A DNA stretch of 6,040 nt from Planctomycetaceae bacterium (GTDB lineage: Bacteria; Planctomycetota; Planctomycetia; Pirellulales; Thermoguttaceae), in the NCBI GenBank assembly GCA_031283825.1, contig JAITAZ010000448.1:1-6040 (forward strand). Direction: 5' to 3'. The translations under genes and the position numbers were made by a program. Positions 1 through 5,954 of the stretch are shown here, one piece after another. How positions within the stretch are numbered: position 1 is the first letter of the stretch; every line of letters starts with the position of its first letter. The notes under the pieces are model-generated. The model searched no databases, was not told where the DNA came from, and was given only the letters and a program-made list of their open reading frames with translations.

Positions 1-8
1 GCCAAAGA

Positions 9-236
9 TAATTTTTTGGGGGGACTTAGGGGACATTGGGGACGCTGGGGACACTGGGGACGTTCTTGTTTGAGATCTGGGATTGATGACTCGGCGAGGG
101 ACAAAATTTAAAGAAAAAATTTCTCTTTGTTAAAAGCTGTTGTTTTCTGTTGAGTCGTTAATCTTGGTTTTTAAATTAGTGTGTCCCCAGTGTCCCCTAA
201 GTCCCCTTTGTCCCCAATGTCCCCCCAAAAAATAAT
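9..236. mobile_element. MITE-like element with inverted arrays of GGGGACNNN units
   Basis: Seen: the left arm has GGGGAC at 20, 29, 38, 47 and 56, an exact 9-base period with variable last three bases. The right arm has the complement GTCCCC at 183, 192, 201, 210 and 219, also with an exact 9-base period. Outside each array lie two further G (or C) bases and a run of six T (left, 12-17) or six A (right, 227-232), so the ends mirror each other. The interior (62-182) is about 120 bases of AT-rich DNA without an ORF. Five-plus-five symmetry with matching outer flanks suggests a non-autonomous, transposase-mobilised repeat. I could not identify a clear target-site duplication, so the exact ends are uncertain. 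A recombination site or a binding array for a repeat-reading protein is an alternative. Confidence 0.6.
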
Positions 237-252
237 ATGGTTTTTAAAAAAA

Positions 253-266
253 CCGTGAACGGTTAC
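253..266 (-). repeat. Dispersed 14-base motif, copy 1 (exact)
   Basis: Read on the minus strand this is GTAACCGTTCACGG followed by a T-run. The core AACCGT-TC-ACGGTT is symmetrical. The RNA would fold as a five-pair stem, AACCG/CGGUU, with a UUCA tetraloop and then U residues, which resembles a minimal intrinsic terminator. It lies about 150 bases beyond the stop of the minus-strand propeller gene in the orientation needed for termination, behind the stronger hairpin at 316-366. Confidence 0.8.
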
Positions 267-315
267 AAAGAATCAAATTCAAACAACGCCGTCTTCTCTT
301 TGTTCCCTAAAATAA

Positions 316-366
316 AAAACGGCGGAAGCGTTTTATTGTAACAATACAATACGCCTCCGCCGTTTT
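316..366 (-). terminator. Intrinsic terminator of the propeller gene
   Basis: On the minus strand the stem AAAACGGCGGAGGCGT (from 366-351) pairs over 16 positions with 331-316, with one G-U wobble and a 19-base loop. The 3' arm runs into a T-rich tail (TTTTTTATTTTA) on the minus strand. The only imperfection is G-U when read as minus-strand RNA but A-C when read as plus-strand RNA, which supports minus-strand function. It begins about 48 bases past the stop codon of the gene ending at 414. The plus side also has a T-rich flank, so weak two-way termination is possible. Confidence 0.85.
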
Positions 367-413
367 AGATTTTTCTGTTATTCCGAAATATAACCTTTCT
401 GATTAAATTTTTG

Positions 414-1595
414 TTACGGTAATTCAATCACCGATAACGTCGATGGCTCGTCGTATTTTGTATTGACCAATCCTGGGAAAGGCCAATCAAAATTAACGAT
501 GATCATTTTCTTTCCAACAACAACGCATTCGCACGGCTGATCAAGCGAGCCGTCTGCGCCGTCAGTATCGCCGTTTTCAGCGATTAGTTCAAGTTTCGCC
601 TTCGAGTTTCTTGTTAGTCTTCTTATCGGCTTGAACGCCCAAATCGCGTTTTTTTGCGAATCGTTGATATAAACTTTATCCGTTCTTTTATCATAGTAGA
701 TTCCATCGCAACACTTGATAATAGATTCGCCCTTGTGAATCTCATAAATTCTTGTTCCGACTCTTGTAAATCTGATTGCGTATAAAGTTCCATCTCCGAA
801 ATTACCGGTGTACAACGTGCCGTCGCTGCTAAAAGTAATACCGTCGAAACCGGCGTTATCTCCTCTTTCGCTTTTTTTCGCTTCTATTACGACTAACAAA
901 TGTTTATCTCTTGGCTCTTCGGCGGCAGGTTTAACTTTTATCGTTGGTTTATCTCCGCTGCCTGCTTTGAGAATTTCATTTGCGGGAAACGCCCAAATTC
1001 CGCCGGCGCCAGTCTTGCCCGGAATGTCTAGGAACGTATCGGAAACATAAAGTTTATTGTTATGCCACGCAGCGGCATTAGCAAGATTCAATCCTTCAAC
1101 CGCAACCTCAACCTTGCCCGTCGGCTTATCGCCATCCATAATCACCCGCAACACACGAGACTTGTGATCCGTATTGAAAAAATACTGGTTATCACAAACA
1201 TACAAATTACCGTCCGAAGCAAACGTTAGCCCCATACAACCAGTTTGTCCAGTCGCTTCTAACGGCGGAAATTCTAGGACTTTCTCAACTTTACCATCAA
1301 GCCCGACTTTCGCGAGTACACCCGGCAATTTCTTCGGAACTTTAGGATCGTTAGCTCGTCCGCCGCTATTAAAATTAGGGACGGTGAGAAAAATTGCACC
1401 AGTCTTTGGAGAGACGGTTAATCCGTCAGGTCCATTCATATCGGCAGGCAACTTGGCAAATAACTTAGCCTTCGCCAATGACTTAACCGCCGCCTTCTCA
1501 ACTGATTTCGCGCCAGTTTCTTCCGCTTGCGTAAACAAACTATGCGATAAAAACACGCAAATCGCCGAAAACGCAATCAAAGAAATTCGTTTCAT
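414..1595 (-). CDS. Secreted SMP-30/gluconolactonase-like beta-propeller protein
   Basis: 393 residues. The N-terminus is a Sec signal peptide: MKR, a hydrophobic stretch at about 4-21, and a likely cut after T-Q-A24. No lipobox is present, because C13 follows isoleucine, so the mature protein should be soluble in the periplasm or outside. The body shows repeated blade-like segments of the form G(L/I)-x-F-x-x-DG-x-LY. They lie near 54-73, 119-136, 170-187, 249-266, 295-313 and 346-370, consistent with a six-bladed propeller of the SMP-30/gluconolactonase/LRE-like superfamily. Conserved Asp/Asn positions such as D57, N173, D186, N265 and D312 sit where such proteins often bind metal, but I cannot assign them securely. 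Family members include lactonases and many uncharacterised sugar- or metabolite-related enzymes, so the substrate is unknown. The start is supported by AGGAG six bases upstream and by the signal peptide beginning directly at this Met. The gene is monocistronic as far as visible, transcribed away from ligA, and followed by a strong terminator. Confidence 0.85.
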   Translation of the reverse strand: MKRISLIAFSAICVFLSHSLFTQAEETGAKSVEKAAVKSLAKAKLFAKLPADMNGPDGLTVSPKTGAIFLTVPNFNSGGRANDPKVPKKLPGVLAKVGLDGKVEKVLEFPPLEATGQTGCMGLTFASDGNLYVCDNQYFFNTDHKSRVLRVIMDGDKPTGKVEVAVEGLNLANAAAWHNNKLYVSDTFLDIPGKTGAGGIWAFPANEILKAGSGDKPTIKVKPAAEEPRDKHLLVVIEAKKSERGDNAGFDGITFSSDGTLYTGNFGDGTLYAIRFTRVGTRIYEIHKGESIIKCCDGIYYDKRTDKVYINDSQKNAIWAFKPIRRLTRNSKAKLELIAENGDTDGADGSLDQPCECVVVGKKMIIVNFDWPFPGLVNTKYDEPSTLSVIELP

Positions 1596-1601
1596 TTTAT
1601 A

Positions 1602-1606
1602 CTCCT
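1602..1606 (-). promoter_or_regulatory. Ribosome binding site of the propeller gene
   Basis: AGGAG on the minus strand, separated by TATAAA (6 bases) from the ATG at 1595. This canonical Shine-Dalgarno site fixes the start. nfeD in the same window has no such site. Confidence 0.8.
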
Positions 1607-1812
1607 TTTTTATTAGGTTAGTTTTTAAACTGTTCTAAAATAAATTTTCGTCAATCTCGCAATTTCAATATCGATGACAAAAATTCCAAATTACGTTTGG
1701 TAGAACAATTCGTCAAATTCATTATTCTTGGTCGTTCGGAATAACCAGAAGGCACAAATAATAAAAAGTAAATCAATCCTGTCAAGTAAGGGAGAAAAAT
1801 ATAAAATTTATA
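1607..1812. other. Gene-free left part of the divergent intergenic region
   Basis: This AT-rich DNA lies between the propeller RBS and repeat element A. It must hold the minus-strand promoter of the propeller gene, but I find no sigma-70-like pair convincing enough to place. An open frame on the plus strand from 1728 runs into element A. It has no ribosome binding site and its end is made of repeat sequence, so I do not call it a gene. Confidence 0.5.
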
Positions 1813-2078
1813 GTAACCGTTCACGGGATTTTTTATTTTTTATCGCAAAATTAAAACGTGAATATTTACAAATTAACGAATGTAGAGACGCAATGCCTTG
1901 CGTCTCATTGTTCGATCAAAAGCTCACCGATAGAGACGCAAAGCATTGCGTCTCTACATTCGGTTTAGAAATTTAAAAACGCTAAAAGTCCCTAATAAAT
2001 TGTTACAATGCAAAATCCAAAATAAATTTTCCGAATAATATTACATAATTCAGAATTTAAAAATCCGTGAACGGTTAC
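1813..2078 (-). mobile_element. Composite repeat element A (one 48-base hairpin unit)
   Basis: It opens at 1813-1826 with an exact GTAACCGTTCACGG and closes at 2065-2078 with the exact reverse complement, so it is bounded by inverted ends. Next to the 1813 end lies an AT-rich stretch (about 1827-1876) that recurs with few changes in elements B and C, then a hairpin cluster at 1877-1962. Within the cluster, GAGACGCAA at 1885-1893 pairs with 1898-1906, and TAGAGACGCAA at 1931-1941 pairs with 1946-1956. The outer 20 bases 1877-1896 are the perfect reverse complement of 1943-1962. Homology to B runs to about 1980. The following ~84 bases (1981-2064) are absent from B and may be an insertion or a diverged end. 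Strand is given relative to B. No target-site duplication is evident. Confidence 0.7.
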
Positions 2079-2089
2079 ATTATTTTTCT

Positions 2090-2141
2090 GTAGCTGTTTA
2101 CGGTTTTTAAATTCGGAATTTAAAAAACCGTGAACGATTAC
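2090..2141. repeat. 52-base near-palindrome of two facing 14-base motifs
   Basis: A diverged motif (GTAGCTGTTTACGG, three mismatches) at 2090-2103 faces a one-mismatch inverted copy at 2128-2141. The bases between them, TTTTTAAATTC and its complement, meet in the middle, so almost the whole segment is one inverted repeat. It looks like element ends joined with no interior, or a stripped-down relic. It lies about 130 bases upstream of ligA and would form a long hairpin in any transcript crossing it. Confidence 0.75.
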
Positions 2142-2261
2142 TGATTTTCGACGTTTGCCGTCCCCCTTTAGTCTATAAAAAAATTTGGTAACATTTCAGC
2201 GACTTTAATGGTTTTTAAGAGTTTCAATAGACATTATGACTCTTTTTAGAATCCTGTAGCA

Positions 2262-2266
2262 AAGGA
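2262..2266 (+). promoter_or_regulatory. Ribosome binding site of ligA
   Basis: AAGGA, followed by an 8-base spacer to the ATG at 2275. It is a reasonable Shine-Dalgarno site and supports this start. Confidence 0.7.
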
Positions 2267-2274
2267 ATAAATTT

Positions 2275-4524
2275 ATGTCAGACAAAAACAATTCAATCGA
2301 ATCGCTTCGTAATCGTCTTTGGGATTATGATCAGAAGTATCGGGCGGGCGAACCTGTTATTAGCGATTTGGAATACGATCAATTGCTTAAACAATTACAA
2401 TCGCTTGAAGAACAGTCCGGCGAACCGATTCCGTTTGATAGTCCGACACAACGAGTTGGCGACGACACCGTTTCCGAATTGATAACATTCTCTCATAGCG
2501 ATCCGATGCTGTCAATCGAAAATACATACAATATCGGCGAATTAAAAGAGTTCGGACACAAAATCGAACGTCAATTAAAATCCGAATCAACCGACAAATC
2601 AGACGCTTTAGACAAAAACGTTACAAATAATAGCTGGGTAGTCGAACTTAAAGTCGATGGCGTTGCGGCGTCGTTAATTTATGAAGACGGCTTGCTTGTT
2701 CGCGGACTAACTCGCGGAAACGGAATCTCCGGCGATGATATTACTCATAATATTCGTACAATAAAAGATGTCCCTCTTAAATTGAAAATGTCTTCTGGAA
2801 TTTCTCCTCCTAAGTTGCTTGAAGTTCGCGGCGAAGTTTACATGCGTAATTCTGATTTGACAATTCTCAATCAAATACAGCAATCGTCCGGTCAATCGAC
2901 TTACGCAAACACGCGAAATGTAACCGCCGGCAGTATTCGTCTTTTAGACTCGCGTATTTGTGCGGGGCGGCGTCTGCGTTTTTTTGCTCATAGTGTCGGC
3001 AAGTGCGAGGGCTTGCGGGCAACGAATCATTTTGATTTCTTGAAAGAAATCGAATCGTATGGAATTTCTCCGACGCCGCATGTTCGACTGTTTAATTCGT
3101 TTTCGGATGCGGCGGACTATTGCGAGTCGCTTTATGACGGAGACGAAAATTTTTTAGCGTCTCTTGATTTTGAAATAGACGGACTAGTATTAAAGGCGAA
3201 TGATTTTTCGTTGCGCAAAAGGTTAGGCGCGACGTCGAAGTATCCGCGATGGGTGATTGCGTACAAGGTCGAGAAGTACGAGGCGGTAACGCGGCTTGAG
3301 CGGATAAGTGTGCAAGTCGGCAAGACGGGAGTAATTACGCCGGTTGCAGAGTTGACTCCGGTCGAGCTTGCGGGAACGACGGTTTCGCGGGCAAGTTTGC
3401 ACAATGCTGAAGAAATTGAACGAAAAGATATTCGCGCTGGAGATGTCGTAGTTGTTGAGAAGGCGGGCAAAATTATTCCGCACGTGGTGAGAGTTGAGAA
3501 ACATTTACGCGAATCGGAAAGTAGCGAGTACAAGTTCCCGACCAATTGTCCCGCGTGCGGAGGTGAGTTGATTAAAGACGACGGCGGAGTGTATATTCGT
3601 TGTGCTAATTCGGATTGTCCGGCGCAGGCGAAGGAGAGGATTCGATATTTTGCAAGCAGAGCGGCGATGGACATTGAAGGTTTAGGCGATAAGTTAATAA
3701 ATCAGTTGGTTGACAATGGTCTGATTTCAAATTTCGGCGATATTTACAGGTTGACGGTTGAGAAATTAGAATCAGGCGGAATTGAGCGAATGGGAAAGCG
3801 TCTGGCGGAGAAGTTGATAAAGAATATTGACGCAAGTAAGAATCGCGATTTGGCAAGATTCATTAATGCCTTGAGCGTGAGACATGTCGGCGTAGGAACT
3901 GCGAAATTGCTTGCGAAACATTTCGGAACGATCACGAAATTAAGAGAAACAACAGAGTCGGAGATTAGCGCGGTTGACGGAATAGGCGAAATTATCGCGG
4001 CGAGTTTGTATCAATTTTTACATAGCGATTACGGAAAGAAAACTATCGACGATCTAATTTCAGAATTTTCAAAGAAACGAGACGGAGGAAGTCAAAAAAC
4101 TTTTTTTGAAGACGAGTATTCGAATCGTCCGATTAAATCGAGCAAGTTAAGTATTCTATTCGGCGAAGAAAACTCAAATGAAAATACAGCAGACGTAGAG
4201 GCAGATTTAGAGTCTGATGTAGAGTCTGTCGGAGAATTACGGTCGAAAGAAACAGCTGATTCAAAAGAAGAGAAACGTAGATTACCGTTAGAAGGATTAA
4301 AAATAGTAGTAACAGGAACGCTGGATCGATTTAGTCGAGACGAGATAAATTCGGTAATAGAACATTTCGGCGGCAAGGCGGTGTCGAGTGTTTCGTCGAG
4401 TACTAATTTTGTAGTAATCGGCAAAAAACCCGGCAGCACAAAATTAAAACAAGCCGAAAAACTAGGTATAAAAATAATAGACGAATCAGAATTTAATAAA
4501 ATAATAGACCAAACAAATAATTAA
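2275..4524 (+). CDS. ligA: NAD+-dependent DNA ligase LigA
   Basis: 749 residues. It seals nicks with 5'-phosphate and 3'-OH ends using NAD+, joining Okazaki fragments and finishing repair in the cytoplasm. Domains in order are: Ia NMN-binding region (about 1-60, with SDLEYD at 30-35); adenylation domain with catalytic K126 in KVDG, RGNG at 147-150, RGEV at 185-188, DG at 302-303 and K331 in AYKV; OB fold near 340-410 (VGKTG at 348-352); Cys4 zinc finger C425, C428, C443, C448; helix-hairpin-helix region about 465-600; BRCT domain about 670-744. All core catalytic elements are present, so the enzyme should be active. It is longer than the usual ~670 residues. Most of the excess is an acidic, Ser/Glu/Asp-rich linker at about 601-668 before BRCT, and a smaller insert lies at about 102-118. 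In the Ia region the usual paired aromatic or His residues ahead of the SDxEYD motif read K21-Y22, implying a substitution or a one-residue deletion. No intrinsic terminator directly follows; a hairpin-rich repeat element begins nine bases after the stop. Confidence 0.97.
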   Translation: MSDKNNSIESLRNRLWDYDQKYRAGEPVISDLEYDQLLKQLQSLEEQSGEPIPFDSPTQRVGDDTVSELITFSHSDPMLSIENTYNIGELKEFGHKIERQLKSESTDKSDALDKNVTNNSWVVELKVDGVAASLIYEDGLLVRGLTRGNGISGDDITHNIRTIKDVPLKLKMSSGISPPKLLEVRGEVYMRNSDLTILNQIQQSSGQSTYANTRNVTAGSIRLLDSRICAGRRLRFFAHSVGKCEGLRATNHFDFLKEIESYGISPTPHVRLFNSFSDAADYCESLYDGDENFLASLDFEIDGLVLKANDFSLRKRLGATSKYPRWVIAYKVEKYEAVTRLERISVQVGKTGVITPVAELTPVELAGTTVSRASLHNAEEIERKDIRAGDVVVVEKAGKIIPHVVRVEKHLRESESSEYKFPTNCPACGGELIKDDGGVYIRCANSDCPAQAKERIRYFASRAAMDIEGLGDKLINQLVDNGLISNFGDIYRLTVEKLESGGIERMGKRLAEKLIKNIDASKNRDLARFINALSVRHVGVGTAKLLAKHFGTITKLRETTESEISAVDGIGEIIAASLYQFLHSDYGKKTIDDLISEFSKKRDGGSQKTFFEDEYSNRPIKSSKLSILFGEENSNENTADVEADLESDVESVGELRSKETADSKEEKRRLPLEGLKIVVTGTLDRFSRDEINSVIEHFGGKAVSSVSSSTNFVVIGKKPGSTKLKQAEKLGIKIIDESEFNKIIDQTNN

Positions 4525-4532
4525 ATAATTTA

Positions 4533-4708
4533 TTAACTCATGTTACGCACTTGCTACCCCTGATCAGGTAGGCGACCTTTCGCCGAAAGGTCGCGTTGCC
4601 GAAGGCAACGATAAAATGGATTCGACAATAATTAAAATCAATTCAGATTTACCGTCGGCTAACGCCGACGCGACATGATCTGAGGTAGCAAGTGCGTAAC
4701 ATGAGTTA
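4533..4708. mobile_element. 176-base MITE-like element with 25-base inverted ends
   Basis: Bases 4533-4557 (beginning TAACTCATGTTACGCAC) are the perfect reverse complement of 4684-4708. Partial pairing continues about ten bases further inward. Inside are three perfect stem-loops: 4571-4593 (10 pairs, loop GCC), 4593-4609 (7 pairs, loop GAA) and 4653-4670 (7 pairs, loop TAAC). No ORF or transposase fits. The outermost TA on each side would match a TA target duplication as made by IS630/Tc1-mariner-type elements, but TA is self-complementary, so this is weak evidence. None of the hairpins is followed by a T-run, so they are not standard terminators, although the structure may still reduce ligA read-through into nfeD. 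Confidence 0.75.
4571..4593 (+). repeat. Perfect 10-base-pair stem-loop inside the MITE-like element
   Basis: GCGACCTTTC, loop GCC, GAAAGGTCGC. A second stem-loop, CGTTGCC-GAA-GGCAACG, follows at once at 4593-4609. Both are far more GC-rich than the surrounding DNA. There is no U-tract, so they more likely belong to the repeat element's structure than to a terminator. Confidence 0.75.
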
Positions 4709-4721
4709 CAATATTTAAAAA

Positions 4722-4735
4722 CCGAGAACGGTTAC
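4722..4735 (-). repeat. Dispersed 14-base motif, one mismatch, next to the nfeD start
   Basis: CCGAGAACGGTTAC differs from the consensus CCGTGAACGGTTAC at one base and keeps the A-run on its left side. It ends nine bases before the nfeD ATG, where a ribosome binding site would normally lie. Confidence 0.7.
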
Positions 4736-4744
4736 TATATTTTT

Positions 4745-5317
4745 ATGATAGATTATTTTTTTTGGACATTTACTTGTCTTGGTGTTGGTCTTTTTTTTGG
4801 TTTCCTTGAGATTTTTATTCCGTCTGGCGGAGTATTAACGTTTTTGACGTTATCGGCGATTACGTGCAGCGTGGTTTTTGCGTTTTTGTACAATACGTTT
4901 TTTGGCGCGATTTATATGGTTTTGATTGTGTTGCTTATACCGTGTTTGATTTGGTTGGCGGTTATAATTTGGCCTTATACGATTATTGGTCGTCGGGTTT
5001 TGCTTAATCCTGAAGAAGACCCCGCGTTGCGTCCTAATGCCGAGCTTATTGCTCTTAAGCAATTGATAGGGAAACGCGGTGTAACTCGCAGCAAGATGAT
5101 TTTTTCGGGACAAGTGGAGATAAATGGTCGCAAGTACAACGCAATAAGCGATATTGAATCTTTGGAACCGAATATTCCGATAGTTGTTGTTGGTCTTGAC
5201 GGCATGACGTTACTAGTACGGCGAGAAGAAACGCCGCAGCTGGATCAATTAACGTCTGATATAAACAAACCAATTACCGACAATATTCCTGAAACAATCT
5301 ACGACCCATTCGCGTAA
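4745..5317 (+). CDS. Short NfeD-family membrane protein
   Basis: 190 residues. Three hydrophobic segments (about 4-24, 28-49 and 53-80) with the typical early motif F-L-E-I-F-I-P-S-G-G (20-29) are followed by a charged linker and a C-terminal OB-fold domain at about 107-160. That domain starts LIGKRG and includes GQVEINGRKYNA and the closing LLVRR. This is the short NfeD architecture, without the N-terminal ClpP-like serine protease of long forms. Known family members work beside SPFH/stomatin/flotillin-like proteins in membrane organisation or quality control. No such partner lies in this window, and about 720 gene-free bases follow. There is no Shine-Dalgarno sequence before the ATG, because the upstream bases are a repeat copy and a T-run. 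The start is nevertheless favoured because the first membrane segment begins directly after it and no better upstream start is visible. Translation may be leaderless or SD-independent. The last ~30 residues are a polar, probably disordered tail. Confidence 0.85.
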   Translation: MIDYFFWTFTCLGVGLFFGFLEIFIPSGGVLTFLTLSAITCSVVFAFLYNTFFGAIYMVLIVLLIPCLIWLAVIIWPYTIIGRRVLLNPEEDPALRPNAELIALKQLIGKRGVTRSKMIFSGQVEINGRKYNAISDIESLEPNIPIVVVGLDGMTLLVRREETPQLDQLTSDINKPITDNIPETIYDPFA

Positions 5318-5436
5318 ATTTTGTAACTGTTCAGTTGTGATTTTGAAACATACAAATTTTTTCAGATTGCTCTTTTCTGATTGCGGATAAATTGCTATTA
5401 TTCGCCAAAATATATACAATCGGCAGTCTTATTTAT
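5318..5436. other. Gene-free region after nfeD
   Basis: AT-rich DNA with no convincing ORF and no strong terminator. The pair TCAGA (5362-5366)/TCTGA (5376-5380) is only five base pairs and has no U-tract. At 5322 a decayed match to the dispersed motif (GTAACTGTTCA) may be a relic. Confidence 0.5.
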
Positions 5437-5728
5437 GTAACCGTTCACGGTTTTTTAAATTCGGATTTGAATTACTAAACCCGATGTAGAGACGCAATGC
5501 TTTGCGTCTCTATCGATGAGCTTTTGATCGAATGTAGAGACGCAATGCTTTGCGTCTCTATCGATGAGCTTTTGATCGAATGTAGAGACGCAATGCTTTG
5601 CGTCTCTATTGATGAGCTTTTGATCGAACAATAGAGACGCAAGGCATTGCGTCTCTACATTTGTTAATTTGTAAATATTCACGTTTTAATTTTTCGATTA
5701 CAAAATAAAAAAATCTGTGAACGGTTAC
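5437..5728 (+). mobile_element. Composite repeat element B (three 48-base units)
   Basis: Bounded by an exact GTAACCGTTCACGG at 5437-5450 and a one-mismatch inverse copy (CTGTGAACGGTTAC) at 5715-5728. In order it contains the end motif, a T-run with AAATTCGG, a short link (TACTAAACCCGATG) also recognisable in A, the tandem hairpin array 5485-5660, an AT-rich conserved stretch (about 5661-5714), and the other end motif. Its right 87 bases are almost identical to the reverse complement of element C. The order matches element A read backwards, but B has three array units against one in A and lacks ~84 bases found near A's far end. There is no ORF with a recognisable product and no clear target-site duplication. 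Confidence 0.75.
5485..5660 (+). repeat. 48-base tandem hairpin array with terminal variant hairpin
   Basis: Units start at 5485, 5533 and 5581, an exact 48-base period, and are near-identical (for example one C/T change at 5610). Each holds an 11-pair perfect stem-loop: TAGAGACGCAA, loop TGCT, TTGCGTCTCTA (5487-5512, 5535-5560, 5583-5608). Each stem-loop is followed by a constant spacer containing GATGAGCTTTTGATCGAA. A fourth hairpin at 5632-5657 has loop GGCA and closes the array. The outer 17 bases 5484-5500 and 5644-5660 are perfect inverse repeats, so the whole array is bounded symmetrically. Similar GTAGAGACGC palindromes occur, from memory, in cyanobacteria and Bacteroidota. Because spacers are constant, this is not a CRISPR. 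Confidence 0.9.
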
Positions 5729-5954
5729 AAAAATATAATCCTACAGAATAGTTATGAATTTTGTATAAACAACCGCTAATCCATAAAAAAATAAAATTTA
5801 CTATGAGAACCTTTTTTGAATTTGAATTTGAATTTAAATTTTTGAAAAATTTCACGTCTCGATTTTTATCATTTAATCGGCAGAATTTTTTGTAGCGATA
5901 ATTCCTAGAATTATGTTTTCCTAATTTCTGCAATTTTTCTGCGTTAAAATTTTT
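5729..5954. other. AT-rich spacer between inverted elements B and C
   Basis: 226 bases bracketed by near-identical inverted arms. It holds a short tandem run, GAATTT three times then AAATTT, at 5818-5841. A minus-strand open frame crosses it but has low-complexity Asn/Lys-rich content, no ribosome binding site and starts inside a repeat end, so I do not call a gene. Confidence 0.5.

Noticed and set aside
1735..1800. Possible relic of a decayed gene end (for example around AATCAATCCTGTCAAG)
   Set aside because: It loosely recalls sequence seen near some small accessory genes, but no reading frame gives a recognisable protein and the resemblance is from memory only.
1728..1976. 82-residue plus-strand open frame
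   Set aside because: No ribosome binding site, it runs through element A, and its C-terminal part is hairpin repeat sequence. The equivalent frame in element B is shifted by an indel.
2185..2209. Sigma-70-like promoter for ligA (TTGGTA and TTTAAT)
   Set aside because: The spacing between the two hexamers is only 13 bases, too short for a normal promoter.
3132..3674. Long minus-strand open frame of 180 codons inside ligA
   Set aside because: It lies antisense to well-conserved LigA motifs (adenylation domain end, OB fold, zinc finger) and its translation resembles no family. It is a shadow of ligA.
5362..5380. Terminator directly after nfeD
   Set aside because: Only a five-base AT-rich stem with no T-run behind it.
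5485..5660. CRISPR array
   Set aside because: Regular period and palindromic repeats, but the spacers are identical from unit to unit and no cas genes are present.
5455..5682. 75-residue minus-strand open frame with repeated peptide
   Set aside because: It is entirely inside the tandem array and its flank and shows only the consequence of a 48-base period. There is no start signal and no family resemblance.
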